Source: Marivivens sp. LCG002 (lineage in GTDB: Bacteria; Pseudomonadota; Alphaproteobacteria; Rhodobacterales; Rhodobacteraceae). From it: a stretch of DNA of 64,000 nucleotides. The translations under genes were made by a program, and so were the position numbers. Below are positions 46,687 through 56,955 of the stretch, piece by piece. The stretch covers positions 2,843,501-2,907,500 of the forward strand of contig NZ_CP127165.1 in NCBI RefSeq assembly GCF_030264275.1, written 5' to 3'. The notes under the pieces are model-generated. The model had not been told where the DNA came from. It worked only from the letters and a program-made list of their open reading frames with translations, and ran no database searches. Within the stretch, counting starts at the first letter, position 1. Every line of letters begins with the position of its first letter.

Positions 46687-47238
46687 ATGACCTCAGATGA
46701 ACTCGATTTGGGCGAAGATAAGTCCCTACTTCTTGTTGATGATGATGAAGCTTTTCTTCGCCGTCTCGGTAAGGCGATGGAAAAGCGTGGATTCGAGGTT
46801 GAACTCGCGGGTTCCGTGGCGGCAGGTAAGGCTATTTCCACCGCAAGACCGCCTGCCTATGCCGTGGTTGATCTTCGACTAGAAGACGGGAACGGATTGG
46901 ATGTGGTTGAAACCATCCGTGACAAACGCCCTGACAGTCGGATCGTTGTCCTGACAGGCTATGGCGCCATCGCGACGGCTGTCGCTGCGGTCAAAATCGG
47001 TGCGACCGACTATCTCTCCAAGCCCGCCGACGCAAATGACGTGATCAATGCTCTGCTTTCACGCGGTGACGAGCTTCCTCCTCCTCCTGAAAATCCCATG
47101 AGCGCGGATCGCGTGCGCTGGGAGCATATTCAGCGGGTCTACGAGCTTTGTGATCGAAACGTATCCGAGACGGCGCGCCGCTTGAACATGCATCGTCGCA
47201 CCTTGCAACGCATTCTCGCCAAGCGCAGCCCCAAGTAA
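46687..47238 (+). CDS. regA: response regulator RegA/PrrA
   Basis: 183 residues. The receiver domain has the acidic pocket VDDDEAF (Asp18-20), phosphoacceptor Asp62 in VVDLRLEDG and Lys112 in YLSKPAD. A proline linker (ELPPPPENP) leads to a Fis-type helix-turn-helix (VSETARRLNMHRRTLQRILA). This is the global redox regulator paired with RegB. It is 55 bases downstream of senC, probably cotranscribed. The next gene is directly adjacent and convergent. Confidence 0.96.
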   Translation: MTSDELDLGEDKSLLLVDDDEAFLRRLGKAMEKRGFEVELAGSVAAGKAISTARPPAYAVVDLRLEDGNGLDVVETIRDKRPDSRIVVLTGYGAIATAVAAVKIGATDYLSKPADANDVINALLSRGDELPPPPENPMSADRVRWEHIQRVYELCDRNVSETARRLNMHRRTLQRILAKRSPK

Positions 47239-47829
47239 CTAGAGCATCGAGATAAGGGCTTTGTGTCTTTCGGTGAATTCCGCCCTCACTTGAGCAGGGG
47301 GGCGGAGCCTGATCTTCATGGATTTGGCCAAATTAGGCTCGATTTTCCCGAACAGCTTATTGGCTTCTTCGACCGAGAATCCGGCAATTTGGGTCGCTTC
47401 CAACCAGGCACTAATCTTATCGGCGTCTTTGATCTTTTTCTTGATGGTGGCCGGAATGTGGGCTGGGAGGCCGAAGCGGATGTGGATCGCTGCGACCAAT
47501 CGGTCGTCAAGCTTGGAATATCCCTCGCCGACCGCTGCCTTCACCGGCGAGATCATGTCGCCAATCACATATTCGGGCGCATCATGGAGAAGCGCGGCAA
47601 GTCTCCAGCGCGCGGGAACGCCGCCGTTTTGCTGCGTGAATATCTCTTCGACAAGAAGCGAATGTTCGGCCACGGAATAGGGAAAGTCCCCAAAGGTCTG
47701 ACCATTCCAGCGCGCGACAAAGGCAAGACCGTGTGCGATATCCTCGATCTCGATATCCATCGGGGTCGGATCCAATAGGTCTAACCTTCGACCTGACAGC
47801 ATTCGTTGCCATGCTCTTGGTTGCTTCAT
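47239..47829 (-). CDS. HD-domain hydrolase, YfbR-like
   Basis: 196 residues. HD phosphohydrolase: His in VAEHSLLVEE, the HD pair in LLHDAPEYVIGD and a later Asp in IKDADKISAWLEA. Members of this COG1896-type family cleave 5'-deoxynucleotides or other phosphates; the substrate here is not known. Its stop abuts the regA stop with no spacer, and it is divergent from ahcY. In R. capsulatus hvrA lies at this place; no hvrA is seen here. Confidence 0.82.
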   Translation of the reverse strand: MKQPRAWQRMLSGRRLDLLDPTPMDIEIEDIAHGLAFVARWNGQTFGDFPYSVAEHSLLVEEIFTQQNGGVPARWRLAALLHDAPEYVIGDMISPVKAAVGEGYSKLDDRLVAAIHIRFGLPAHIPATIKKKIKDADKISAWLEATQIAGFSVEEANKLFGKIEPNLAKSMKIRLRPPAQVRAEFTERHKALISML

Positions 47830-47936
47830 TTTCTGCCCCCGATTTTTGCCGATAATCCTAAGATCTGCCGTTAATGTTGTCGAGAGAGGGTCCGAGTGCT
47901 ATCTGCCCTTTAAATTCGAAATAAGGAGTGCGGCGC

Positions 47937-49325
<1,389 letters not shown>

Positions 49326-49343
49326 GGCAATAAAGTTTCAAAG

Positions 49344-49378
49344 AGCCGCGTTTACCCTTGGGTAGGCGCGGCTTTTTT
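49344..49378 (+). terminator. intrinsic terminator of ahcY
   Basis: AGCCGCG (49344-49350) pairs with CGCGGCT (49367-49373); an inner TACCC/GGGTA pair caps it, and a run of Ts follows to 49378. Confidence 0.9.
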
Positions 49379-49453
49379 GTTTGCACGCAATGTGCGAGTT
49401 GTTAGGCTTGCACCAGCGGCAAGCGCCGTGTGGGATTGATTGCGGAGAGACCA

Positions 49454-49798
49454 ATGGGAAAAAGAGACGATCTTATCGCCAAATATGCCGATGATCTAAA
49501 GAACAAATGCGGGATGACGCCCGATATGGATCTTCTGACCAAAGTCACGATCGGTTGCGGACCTTCTATATATGATGCGGACGCCTGCACGGTTGCCGGC
49601 TCGCAAGAGTCAGAGCTCGAGACTGTAAAAAAGAACTTTCTGATCAAGAAACTCGGTCTTGCAGATGGTCCACAGCTTATGGAAGCGATCAACTCGGTTC
49701 TCGAGACCTATGGACGTTCCGAGCGAAACAAATATCGCGCCGTCGTCTATTACATGCTGACCAAGCATTTTGGAAAAGAAGCGGTTTTTTCCAAGTAA
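49454..49798 (+). CDS. DUF2853 family protein
   Basis: 114 residues from ATG 49454, with GGAGAGA upstream. It matches the DUF2853 family: LIAKYADDLKNK, LLTKVTIGCGPSIYDADA, ETVKKNFLIKKLGL and the ending SERNKYRAVVYYMLTKHFG. Small, helical, cytoplasmic and of unknown function. It is a single-gene unit closed by an intrinsic terminator on each side. Confidence 0.85.
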   Translation: MGKRDDLIAKYADDLKNKCGMTPDMDLLTKVTIGCGPSIYDADACTVAGSQESELETVKKNFLIKKLGLADGPQLMEAINSVLETYGRSERNKYRAVVYYMLTKHFGKEAVFSK

Positions 49799-49822
49799 AA
49801 ACGCTGGATTTCACTCAAATTG

Positions 49823-49855
49823 AACGGGCTATTTCTTTGCAAAATAGCCCGTTTT
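49823..49855 (+). terminator. intrinsic terminator of the DUF2853 gene
   Basis: AACGGGCTATTT (49823-49834) and AAATAGCCCGTT (49842-49853) form a 12-bp stem followed by Ts to 49855. Confidence 0.9.
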
Positions 49856-49936
49856 CTTATATCCAGATCCTACGGCCAGGATGGCCCGACCAATGATTTT
49901 CAAACGCGTGTGGTGCTAGGGAGCACGCGGGGTGAG

Positions 49937-49972
49937 AAGAAGGGTTCGGGCACTATGGCCTGAACCCTTCTT
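49937..49972 (-). terminator. hairpin downstream of the DUF1761 gene
   Basis: AAGAAGGGTTC (49937-49947) and GAACCCTTCTT (49962-49972) form a perfect 11-bp stem just after the minus-strand gene stop. The T-run is built into the stem end (CTTCTTCTC on the minus strand), so it may work as a terminator in both directions. Confidence 0.65.
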
Positions 49973-49976
49973 TGCG

Positions 49977-50372
49977 TTAGAAAAGGTTCAAAACGATCCC
50001 GATCAATGTGCACCCGATGATCGCATAGCCACCGTCGATGGCCGAGAGCACGAACGGCCGCCCCGGATAGGCATTGTTGATGATTGTCCACGGCGTAATG
50101 AAGAACGCCCCAACCCCGAAGCCGGCAATCGCACCTCCACCGATCGAAGTGATGCCGGACATCGCAAACATATGGCGCATCATTCCTGCAACCACGATCA
50201 TCGCAATCGCAGACAGCACAAAGGGCAGGGGGCTGTTGTTCCCTTTGGGGCGTCCGTTTTCGTCGCATTCGATCTTGTTTGCTGCAAGCCAGGGCTTGGA
50301 CAGCACCATGTAATGGATTGCGCCGTATATCCAAGCAACTGCCCCGGCAGCTAGAATATTGAGTAGTTCCAA
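49977..50372 (-). CDS. DUF1761 family membrane protein
   Basis: 131 residues if read from the TTG at 50372, which has GGGAGG 5 bases upstream; an upstream ATG at 50408 would add 12 charged residues. About four membrane spans: ILAAGAVAWIYGAIHYMVL, LPFVLSAIAMIVVAGMM, GGGAIAGFGVGAFFITPW and GGYAIIGCTLIGIVLNL. The KPW and TPW-N-AYPGRPF motifs match DUF1761. The role is unknown. Confidence 0.75.
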   Translation of the reverse strand: MELLNILAAGAVAWIYGAIHYMVLSKPWLAANKIECDENGRPKGNNSPLPFVLSAIAMIVVAGMMRHMFAMSGITSIGGGAIAGFGVGAFFITPWTIINNAYPGRPFVLSAIDGGYAIIGCTLIGIVLNLF

Positions 50373-50412
50373 AATGACCTCCCGTTTTTTATGGCGGAAG
50401 ATGAGCATAAAT

Positions 50413-50832
50413 TCAGGGCTGCGTCTCGCCCAATTTACAGATCAAATCCCATTCTTCTTGGGTGACAGGTTGCACCGAAAGACGCGAGTTCTTCACCAAA
50501 ACCATATCAGCAAGACGCGGGTCCTGTTTGATCATGGCCATTGAAATGGGTTTAGCCATCGGTTTCACGGCTTTGATGTCGACGCACTCCCATCTTGGGT
50601 CATCGGTTGAACTATCGGGATGTGCTGTTTTGCAGACCTCGACGATGCCGACAATTTCGAGCCCTGTGCGCGAATGATAGAAAAACCCGCGATCCCCGAG
50701 TGCCATGGCCCGCATGTTGTTGCGGGCCTGATAGTTGCGAACCCCTGTCCATTCTTCGCCCGCGTCACCTTTGGCAACCTGTTGGTCCCAACTCCAGGCA
50801 TCGGGCTCTGATTTGAACAGCCAAAATGCCAT
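50413..50832 (-). CDS. EVE-domain (PUA-like) protein
   Basis: 139 residues. MAFWLFKSEPDAWSWDQQV and WTGVRNYQARNNMRAMALGD are the standard EVE start; GFFYHSRTG and the closing WDLICKL complete the domain. EVE domains are PUA relatives thought to bind modified bases. It overlaps the YCII gene by ATGA and belongs to the tsaD-gpsA-YCII-EVE run. Confidence 0.9.
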   Translation of the reverse strand: MAFWLFKSEPDAWSWDQQVAKGDAGEEWTGVRNYQARNNMRAMALGDRGFFYHSRTGLEIVGIVEVCKTAHPDSSTDDPRWECVDIKAVKPMAKPISMAMIKQDPRLADMVLVKNSRLSVQPVTQEEWDLICKLGETQP

Positions 50833-51104
50833 CAGCCGATAACCTTTTTCCACGCCTGAATGCGCGTTTCCGCGAACAAACCTGCTTTGGCATAAGGGTC
50901 GTTTGCGGCCCAGGCCTGAGCCGCGGTAAGGTCTTCTACCTCGATGATGACAAGCGAGCCGCACATTTCTTCTGCTTCATTCAGAAAGGGACCTGCCATT
51001 TCTACAACTCCGGAGCTTTTGAGATAGGCGACGTGGGCGTCGCGCGTATCGAGCCGAAGTTGAAGCGCACCTGGTTTGTCTTTGGTGATGACGGCAAAAC
51101 GCAT
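50832..51104 (-). CDS. YCII-related domain protein
   Basis: 90 residues, a single YCII domain: FAVITKDKPGALQLRLDTRD, then the His in DAHVAYLKSSGVVEMAGPF, GSLVIIEVEDLTAAQAWAAN and DPYAKAGLF. The conserved His and Asp resemble a small-molecule active site but no function is known. Lies between gpsA (4-base gap) and the EVE gene. Confidence 0.88.
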   Translation of the reverse strand: MRFAVITKDKPGALQLRLDTRDAHVAYLKSSGVVEMAGPFLNEAEEMCGSLVIIEVEDLTAAQAWAANDPYAKAGLFAETRIQAWKKVIG

Positions 51105-51108
51105 GGGG

Positions 51109-52068
51109 TTATTCCTCCTTGAGTGGTCTGGCCAAAAGGGATTTCAGAACATCGTTCACATTCATTTCACCCGCAACAAGCGAGGCGACGGCTTGACTGA
51201 TCGGAAGGTCAAGACCATCGCGCTTGGCAAGTTTTGCAACAGCCAAAGCGGTAGCTGCGCCTTCGACGGTCGTATTACCATCAAAACTCTCGCCTTTGCC
51301 GAGGGCGAGCCCGAAGCGATAATTCCGTGAAAGATCCGACGTGCAAGTCAAAGCAAGGTCGCCGAGGCCCGAAAGTCCTGCGAGAGTTTCTGCGCGAGCA
51401 CCAAGATGGGCTGCAAGCCGCTGCATCTCTGCAAAGCCGCGCGTCATCAATGCGGCGCGAGCGCTGTCGCCAAATCCTTTGCCGATACAAGCACCGCAAG
51501 CAATCGCCATCACGTTTTTGAGCGCGCCACCCAGCTCAGCGCCGAGCAGGTCATTCGTACGATATAGTCTGATATTGGGCGTTGTTAGGATCTGTTGAAG
51601 CTCTATACCTCGATCTTCGGATGGGCAAGCAAGTGTCAGCGCGGTCGGAAGTCCCCGTGCGATGTCGGCGGCGAAACTCGGCCCAGTAAGACACGCAACA
51701 GTCGCCTCGGGCAACACTTTGGCAATCCCCAGCGCAGGGCCGTTCAGCGTGTCGAGATCAATCCCTTTCGAGCAGGAGACGATCGTTTTTCCTCCAAGCT
51801 TCGAGGCATTTTGGACCACGAAATCCCGAATTTTCTGTGCGGGAATGGCAACCAGAATGGTGTCGGCCGACAGCGCGATATCAAGATCGCTCGTCAGAGC
51901 GATCGTTTCAGGCAATTCAACTCCCGCCAGTCGTGGAACCGCGCGATCCACTTGGGCTTTTGTGATCATTGCGTCGTCACGCGCCCAGAGTATCACCTTG
52001 GTCTTGGAGGAAAGTGAAACCGCTAGTGCGCTTCCGAAGGCACCTGCGCCCAAGATCGAAATCGTCAT
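51109..52068 (-). CDS. gpsA: NAD(P)-dependent glycerol-3-phosphate dehydrogenase
   Basis: 319 residues from ATG 52068 ([20 protein letters not shown]). It makes sn-glycerol 3-phosphate for phospholipids. Conserved: [50 protein letters not shown] with the catalytic Lys, and [20 protein letters not shown]. Overlaps the tsaD stop by ATGA. Confidence 0.95.
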   Translation of the reverse strand: MTISILGAGAFGSALAVSLSSKTKVILWARDDAMITKAQVDRAVPRLAGVELPETIALTSDLDIALSADTILVAIPAQKIRDFVVQNASKLGGKTIVSCSKGIDLDTLNGPALGIAKVLPEATVACLTGPSFAADIARGLPTALTLACPSEDRGIELQQILTTPNIRLYRTNDLLGAELGGALKNVMAIACGACIGKGFGDSARAALMTRGFAEMQRLAAHLGARAETLAGLSGLGDLALTCTSDLSRNYRFGLALGKGESFDGNTTVEGAATALAVAKLAKRDGLDLPISQAVASLVAGEMNVNDVLKSLLARPLKEE

Positions 52069-53159
52069 GCCTTTGCCCCCTTTTTGCCCGAGCCTAGCAG
52101 CGCGGGTGCGGAGGCGTCGAGAGGCCATCTCGGACGGGCGGAAAACCCCAGATCATCCGTTTGACCCGACGCGAATTTTGCAAGACCTGCGTATGCGATC
52201 ATGGCTGCATTGTCGGTGCAAAGCTTGAGCGGCGGCGCAATGAAACGGACCGCAACGCTTTCGCAAAGAGATGTCAGCGCTTCACGAATTTCCATATTCG
52301 CAGCAACTCCGCCAGCAACGGCCAAGCATGGCAGTTTGGGGTCTAGTTCGAGATAGCGGCCCAAGGCGCGGCGCGTTTTTTCGACGATAATGTCGCGGAT
52401 GGCTGCTTGGAAACTGGCAGCAAGATCGGCTTGATCCTGCTTTGTTAGACCCTCTTTTTCGGTGATGACCGCATCCCTGCTGCGCAGGAGAGCGGTCTTT
52501 AGGCCTGAAAAAGACATATCACAGCCTTCTCTGTCCAAAAGCGGACGAGGCAGGGGAAATCTCTTAGGATCACCCTCTTTGGCGGCTTTTTCAACATTCG
52601 GTCCCCCAGGTTGGGAAAGACCGAGCAATCGTGCCGTTTTGTCAAAGGCTTCTCCGGGAGCATCGTCGATTGTTCCGCCGATCCGCTCGAACCGTTCTTC
52701 ACTATGTGCGATCAGGAACTGACAATGCCCACCCGAAACCAAAAGCATCAGATAGGGAAATGCGATCCCATCCGTAAGACGCGGGGTGAGTGCATGGCCC
52801 GCAAGGTGATTGATACTGAGAAGCGGCTTGTTTGATGCAACGGCAATGCCTTTTGCACACATGACACCGCTCAGGACGCCACCGATCAACCCCGGACCGG
52901 ACGTAACGGCAATTGCATCGACATTCGATAGAGTAACACCCGCGTTGGCCAAGGCTTCTTCGACACAAATGTCGATCTTCTCCGCGTGGGCACGGGCGGC
53001 AATCTCGGGAACAACGCCGCCAAAGTCAGAATGGAGTTCGAATTGCCCGTATACAACAGAGCTTAAGACTTCAGCTTGCTCGGGCGTCCCCGACACCACG
53101 GCCGCTGCAGTGTCATCGCAACTGCTCTCGATTCCCAAGATGGTGAATGTCTTTTTCAT
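52065..53159 (-). CDS. tsaD: TsaD, tRNA threonylcarbamoyladenosine synthase subunit
   Basis: 364 residues from ATG 53159 ([18 protein letters not shown]). It transfers the threonylcarbamoyl group to A37 of tRNAs decoding ANN codons, working with TsaE from this window. The metal-binding HLAGHA, the VSGGHCQFL and [17 protein letters not shown] motifs and the late [12 protein letters not shown] are intact. It is divergent from hemD (86-base gap). Confidence 0.96.
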   Translation of the reverse strand: MKKTFTILGIESSCDDTAAAVVSGTPEQAEVLSSVVYGQFELHSDFGGVVPEIAARAHAEKIDICVEEALANAGVTLSNVDAIAVTSGPGLIGGVLSGVMCAKGIAVASNKPLLSINHLAGHALTPRLTDGIAFPYLMLLVSGGHCQFLIAHSEERFERIGGTIDDAPGEAFDKTARLLGLSQPGGPNVEKAAKEGDPKRFPLPRPLLDREGCDMSFSGLKTALLRSRDAVITEKEGLTKQDQADLAASFQAAIRDIIVEKTRRALGRYLELDPKLPCLAVAGGVAANMEIREALTSLCESVAVRFIAPPLKLCTDNAAMIAYAGLAKFASGQTDDLGFSARPRWPLDASAPALLGSGKKGAKA

Positions 53160-53245
53160 ATCTTCGCCGGTTGCACCTCTTGCAAAGGCAGGTAACACTC
53201 CGAGACCGCCCGAACAATGGGTGTGATCTGAGGAGTGCTCTGCCT

Positions 53246-53959
53246 ATGGCAATCTTGGTTCTCACACGCCCCACCGAGGCGTCGCGACGCTTTTCCTTGC
53301 AGGTCCAAGAAAAAATGGGTCTCGATCTCTCGGTGATCATTTCTCCTTTGCTTGAAATCGTCCAGATTCCCGCCAAAATCGAAAGCCGCAACAAAGCGCT
53401 CGTGCTCACTTCGGCCAATGCCGTTTCCGGCGCGGTGAGGCTCGGGTTCAGCAGGGGGACCAAGGCATTTTGCGTTGGGGCAAAGACAGCAGAAGCGGCC
53501 CAAGAAGCAGGCTTCCAGTCGATTTCTGCGGATGGCAGTGCGGACGATCTCGTCTCTTTTATTGCCGATTTGAAGCCTGCGACTCCACTGGTGCACGTTC
53601 ACGGCGAACACACTCGTGGGAATGTTGCGGACCGTCTTTCCAATCTGGGGTTTCCGTGTGAAAGCGTCACGACCTATCGCCAAGCGATATGCCCACCCAC
53701 CGAAACGCTACTGAGCGCACTGCTTGGCGACCAACCGCTCTTGGTTCCACTTTTTTCTCCAAGATCGGCGCTGATCTTTGGCCTCGTCGAGGAAATAAGA
53801 GCGCCTCTTCATATCATCGCGATAAGCCAAGCCGTCGCTTCTGAAGTGGCGGATCTTGGCGCGGATACCGTTCGCGTCGTCGATAAACCCGATGGCCAAT
53901 CCATGGTTGCGGCGACCTGTCACCGCCTATTCGAGCTTTTGGGTCCGTCGATTGCTTGA
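53246..53959 (+). CDS. hemD: uroporphyrinogen-III synthase
   Basis: 237 residues from ATG 53246, with GAGGAG upstream. It closes the tetrapyrrole ring in heme, chlorophyll and B12 synthesis. The family is poorly conserved; visible are the start ILVLTRPTEASRRF, ALVLTSANAVSGA, VGAKTAEAAQEAGF and PLFSPRSALIFG. Its position before a mitofilin-like gene and hemY supports the call. Confidence 0.87.
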   Translation: MAILVLTRPTEASRRFSLQVQEKMGLDLSVIISPLLEIVQIPAKIESRNKALVLTSANAVSGAVRLGFSRGTKAFCVGAKTAEAAQEAGFQSISADGSADDLVSFIADLKPATPLVHVHGEHTRGNVADRLSNLGFPCESVTTYRQAICPPTETLLSALLGDQPLLVPLFSPRSALIFGLVEEIRAPLHIIAISQAVASEVADLGADTVRVVDKPDGQSMVAATCHRLFELLGPSIA

Positions 53960-54024
53960 GCAACCCAAGCAAGGGGGCTAGGTTGGATTCGTAATGTCAG
54001 TGACTTTGTATCAAGGAATCTATT

Positions 54025-55272
54025 GTGGCAAAGCCGACCTCCTCTACTTCGAAACCCAGATCCTCGTCCCGAAAAAAGGGGCAGAGCGACGAGGTCGTGA
54101 GCGAAACCATCAAAGATATGACAATCGAAACGCCATCGGCGGATCTGATCGAAGCCGAGGCCGCGCCGGTAGAAGATGCTTCGCCCGAGCCCATTGACGA
54201 AGAGCCCGAGGTCGAGACCGCGCAAACCGACGAAACTGCACCTCAAGACGAGCCGGCTGCGCAGACACAGGCGGCCACAACAGCCGAAAAGCCTAATTCG
54301 TCCATCGTGCCGATGGTCTTTGGAGGTATCATCGCTGGCGCGATCGGGTTTGGCGCTGCGGTTTTCTACCCGAATTTTCTCGGCTCCGAGCAAGAAGCGA
54401 CCCCTGTTGTAGCCGTCGAAGAGTTTCAATCTCTTGTGGCCCGCGTCGATGCGCTCCCGACTGCCGTATCTGAGTCCGAGATAGCAAAGATCGTCTCGGA
54501 CAATATGGCCGACCTTGGGGAACAAGTTGCGGGCCTCGAGCGCCGGATCGAGGAAGTGTCCTCTAGACTTGATCAGGCTTTGAATACACCGACGGACACA
54601 GGCGCCTTGTCGCCCGCTGCTCTTGCCGAATACCAAAAAGAGATCGTTGATCTTCGAGCCGAGCTAAATACGCAGCGCACATCACTTGCCCAAATGGTTG
54701 ATCAAGCCTCGAACCAGCTCGAAGCGGCACAGGCCCAATCCCTCCAATTCGAGCAAAGCGCAGCAGAAACCGCACGCGCCGTGACCTTGCGACTGGCTCT
54801 TGCCAAAGTTCAGGCTGTGATTGAAACGGGCGCGCCCTATCAAGCAATCATCCCCGAGTTTTCAGATGCGCTTGGCGATGCGGTGCCTTCCGTTCTTGTG
54901 CAGAACGCCGCTGATGGCATAGCAACCCAAGCGTCACTCGTTACCGAATTCGATCTTGCTGCGGACAAGGCGCTTGCTGTAGCGCGCGCAGAGGGTGTCG
55001 ATGGCGAGGAGCGCACTGCATTCGGAGCTTTTCTGAGGAGCCAGTTTGATGTGCGCTCGGTTACGCCCCAAGAAGGCACCTCTGTCGACGCGATCCTGTC
55101 GCGCGCCCAAGCGGCTTTGAACGAAGCAAGGTTGAAGGACGCTCTCGCCGAAGTCCGAAGCCTCCCTGAAGTCGCGCGCGCCGAATTGGTCGACTGGATC
55201 TCTCGTGCCGAAGCTCGCTCCGCGGTGATTGCTGCTGTCGAAGAGCTTTCTTTTTCTTTGAACGATAAGTGA
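54025..55272 (+). CDS. mitofilin (Mic60)-like membrane protein
   Basis: 415 residues from GTG 54025. A long acidic, Glu/Pro/Thr-rich N-terminus (1-92) precedes one membrane span at about 94-114 (VPMVFGGIIAGAIGFGAAVF), then a coiled coil (residues 135-245, heptad-like AGLERRIEEVSSRLDQAL) and a C-terminal mitofilin signature (LRLALAKVQAVIETGAPYQA and DALAEVRSLPEVARAELVDW). In relatives, Mic60-like proteins shape intracytoplasmic membranes. The hemD-Mic60-hemY order is conserved in alphaproteobacteria. Confidence 0.85.
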   Translation: MAKPTSSTSKPRSSSRKKGQSDEVVSETIKDMTIETPSADLIEAEAAPVEDASPEPIDEEPEVETAQTDETAPQDEPAAQTQAATTAEKPNSSIVPMVFGGIIAGAIGFGAAVFYPNFLGSEQEATPVVAVEEFQSLVARVDALPTAVSESEIAKIVSDNMADLGEQVAGLERRIEEVSSRLDQALNTPTDTGALSPAALAEYQKEIVDLRAELNTQRTSLAQMVDQASNQLEAAQAQSLQFEQSAAETARAVTLRLALAKVQAVIETGAPYQAIIPEFSDALGDAVPSVLVQNAADGIATQASLVTEFDLAADKALAVARAEGVDGEERTAFGAFLRSQFDVRSVTPQEGTSVDAILSRAQAALNEARLKDALAEVRSLPEVARAELVDWISRAEARSAVIAAVEELSFSLNDK

Positions 55273-55283
55273 GGCCGGATTAG

Positions 55284-56732
55284 ATGCTGTGGTCCCTGAT
55301 TAAGATTTTGGCCTTTGTTGCTGCCGTCACTGGTCTCACCTATGGCGCGGTAATGGTCTCGGATATGGAGGGCAGCCTTGTGCTGACCTTTGCGGGGATC
55401 AAAGCGACTCTTTCGCCTCTACAGGTGGTTTTCGCCCTTCTCGCCATGGTCGTCGGCCTTTGGGTGGTTTTCAAACTGGTTGCATTTCTTGCCGCACTAT
55501 TCCGGTTCCTGAACGGGGATGAAACGGCCATTTCCCGCTATTTCACCCGCAATCGCGAGCGTAAAGGCTTCGAAGCCCTTTCCGATGGGCTTATGGCACT
55601 CGCTTCTGGCGAAGGTCACCTTGCTCTGACCAAAGCCGCAAAAGCCGAACGCTATTTGCAGCGGCCTGAACTGACGAACCTTTTGATCGCCCAAGCTGCC
55701 GAACAGGTCGGGGATCGGGCAAAGGCCGAAGCGACTTATAAAAAGCTTCTGGAAGACGATAAAACGCGCTTTGTCGGCATCCGTGGGATCATGAAGCAAA
55801 AGCTTTCGGAAGGCGACAAAGAAAAAGCGCTCAAGCTTGCGGAAAAGGCCTTTGAGCTCAAGCCCAAGCACGAGGAAACCCAGGATATTCTCCTCAAGCT
55901 CCAGGCTGAAAAAGGCGACTGGTCGGCAGCCCGTTCCACACTCGGTGCCAAGCTGAAGTCTGGATCTCTTCCCCGTGATGTGCACAAGCGTCGAGACGCG
56001 GTCCTTGCACTGTCTGAAGCAAGGGAGGTCATTGGCGATGAGACGACATCGATCGCTGCGCGCGAAGCTGCAATCGAGGCCAACAAATTGTCGCCCGACC
56101 TTATTCCTGCGGCAGTGATGGCGGCGCGCGCCTATATCGAGGCGGCAAATCCAAAGAACGCTGCGCGGGTGATCACCAAAGCATGGAAAGCCCAGCCTCA
56201 TCCGGACCTTGCCCGTGTCTTTGCCGAAATCGCCCCCGACGAGACCCCGCAAGAGCGTCTGAAGCGCTTCAAAACTCTTGCCAAGCTCGCGCCCGAAAAT
56301 CCCGAAACCAAGCTTGTTCTGGCTGAACTCAACGTTGCGGCCGAGGATTTCCCCGAAGCCCGCCGCGAGCTTGGCTCGCTGGCACAGGATGATCCGACCA
56401 CACGAAGCCTCTCTCTGATGGCTGCTATCGAACGAGGAAGCGGCGCAAGCGATCAAGTGGTTCGGGCATGGCTTGCAAAGGCTGTAACCGCCTCTCGCGG
56501 CCCGCAGTGGATTTGTGACAAGTGCAACCACATCCATACTGAATGGCAGCCCGTTTGCGATCATTGTTCGGCCTTCGATACACTGTCATGGAAGCGTCCC
56601 CCGCAGGGCGAAACAGCAATCCCGTCAAGCACCGAGATGCTTCCTCTGATTGTCGGAGCGCCTGAAATGGCCAGCTCGGAAGACGAGATCGTGGTCGCAG
56701 GAGACACACTTCTGTCCGATCAGGAAAAATAG
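55284..56732 (+). CDS. hemY: HemY-like TPR protein with C-terminal zinc ribbon
   Basis: 482 residues. Two N-terminal membrane spans (about 3-25 and 45-75) precede the HemY_N region and tetratricopeptide-like helices (LTNLLIAQAAEQVGDRAKAE, ALKLAEKAFELKPKHEETQD). Near the end, CDKC (411-414) and CDHC (425-428) form a zinc ribbon like the rubredoxin-type tail of LapB, followed by a ~55-residue acidic tail. The name is inherited from the gene cluster; this protein is not the oxygen-dependent protoporphyrinogen oxidase also called HemY. It is 11 bases after the mitofilin-like gene. Confidence 0.88.
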   Translation: MLWSLIKILAFVAAVTGLTYGAVMVSDMEGSLVLTFAGIKATLSPLQVVFALLAMVVGLWVVFKLVAFLAALFRFLNGDETAISRYFTRNRERKGFEALSDGLMALASGEGHLALTKAAKAERYLQRPELTNLLIAQAAEQVGDRAKAEATYKKLLEDDKTRFVGIRGIMKQKLSEGDKEKALKLAEKAFELKPKHEETQDILLKLQAEKGDWSAARSTLGAKLKSGSLPRDVHKRRDAVLALSEAREVIGDETTSIAAREAAIEANKLSPDLIPAAVMAARAYIEAANPKNAARVITKAWKAQPHPDLARVFAEIAPDETPQERLKRFKTLAKLAPENPETKLVLAELNVAAEDFPEARRELGSLAQDDPTTRSLSLMAAIERGSGASDQVVRAWLAKAVTASRGPQWICDKCNHIHTEWQPVCDHCSAFDTLSWKRPPQGETAIPSSTEMLPLIVGAPEMASSEDEIVVAGDTLLSDQEK

Positions 56733-56775
56733 GTCTTTTCCACAATTCGGAGCGGTGCTAAGAGCCGCTTCGGAA

Positions 56776-56851
56776 GCCGCAGTAGCTCAGCTGGTAGAGC
56801 ACGTCATTCGTAATGATGGGGTCGGGGGTTCGAGTCCCTTCTGCGGCACCA
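56776..56851 (+). tRNA. tRNA-Thr (anticodon CGU)
   Basis: A full cloverleaf: acceptor GCCGCAG/CTGCGGC, D-arm GCTC/GAGC, anticodon stem CGTCA/TGATG with loop TTCGTAA (anticodon CGT, threonine codon ACG), T-arm with TTCGAGT, discriminator A and an encoded CCA at 56849-56851. Downstream of hemY by 43 bases. Confidence 0.96.
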
Positions 56852-56955
56852 CTTCCCCAAAGCGGTGTTCAGGCTCTTTCGTGTCTCTGAATTTTCGAGA
56901 TACGCTTGTAATGGAATGATCTCCAACTCTGTTGCCGCGCCTTGGGAGTTTCAAA

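Noticed and set aside
47830-47936. SAH or SAM-type riboswitch upstream of ahcY
   Set aside because: The 107-base leader was read for known SAH and SAM/SAH core motifs and none could be recognised; only an AAGGAG ribosome site stands out.
56879-56901. Hairpin GTGTCTC/GAGATAC after tRNA-Thr as a terminator
   Set aside because: It contains a G-T pair and a bulge, and no T-run follows.
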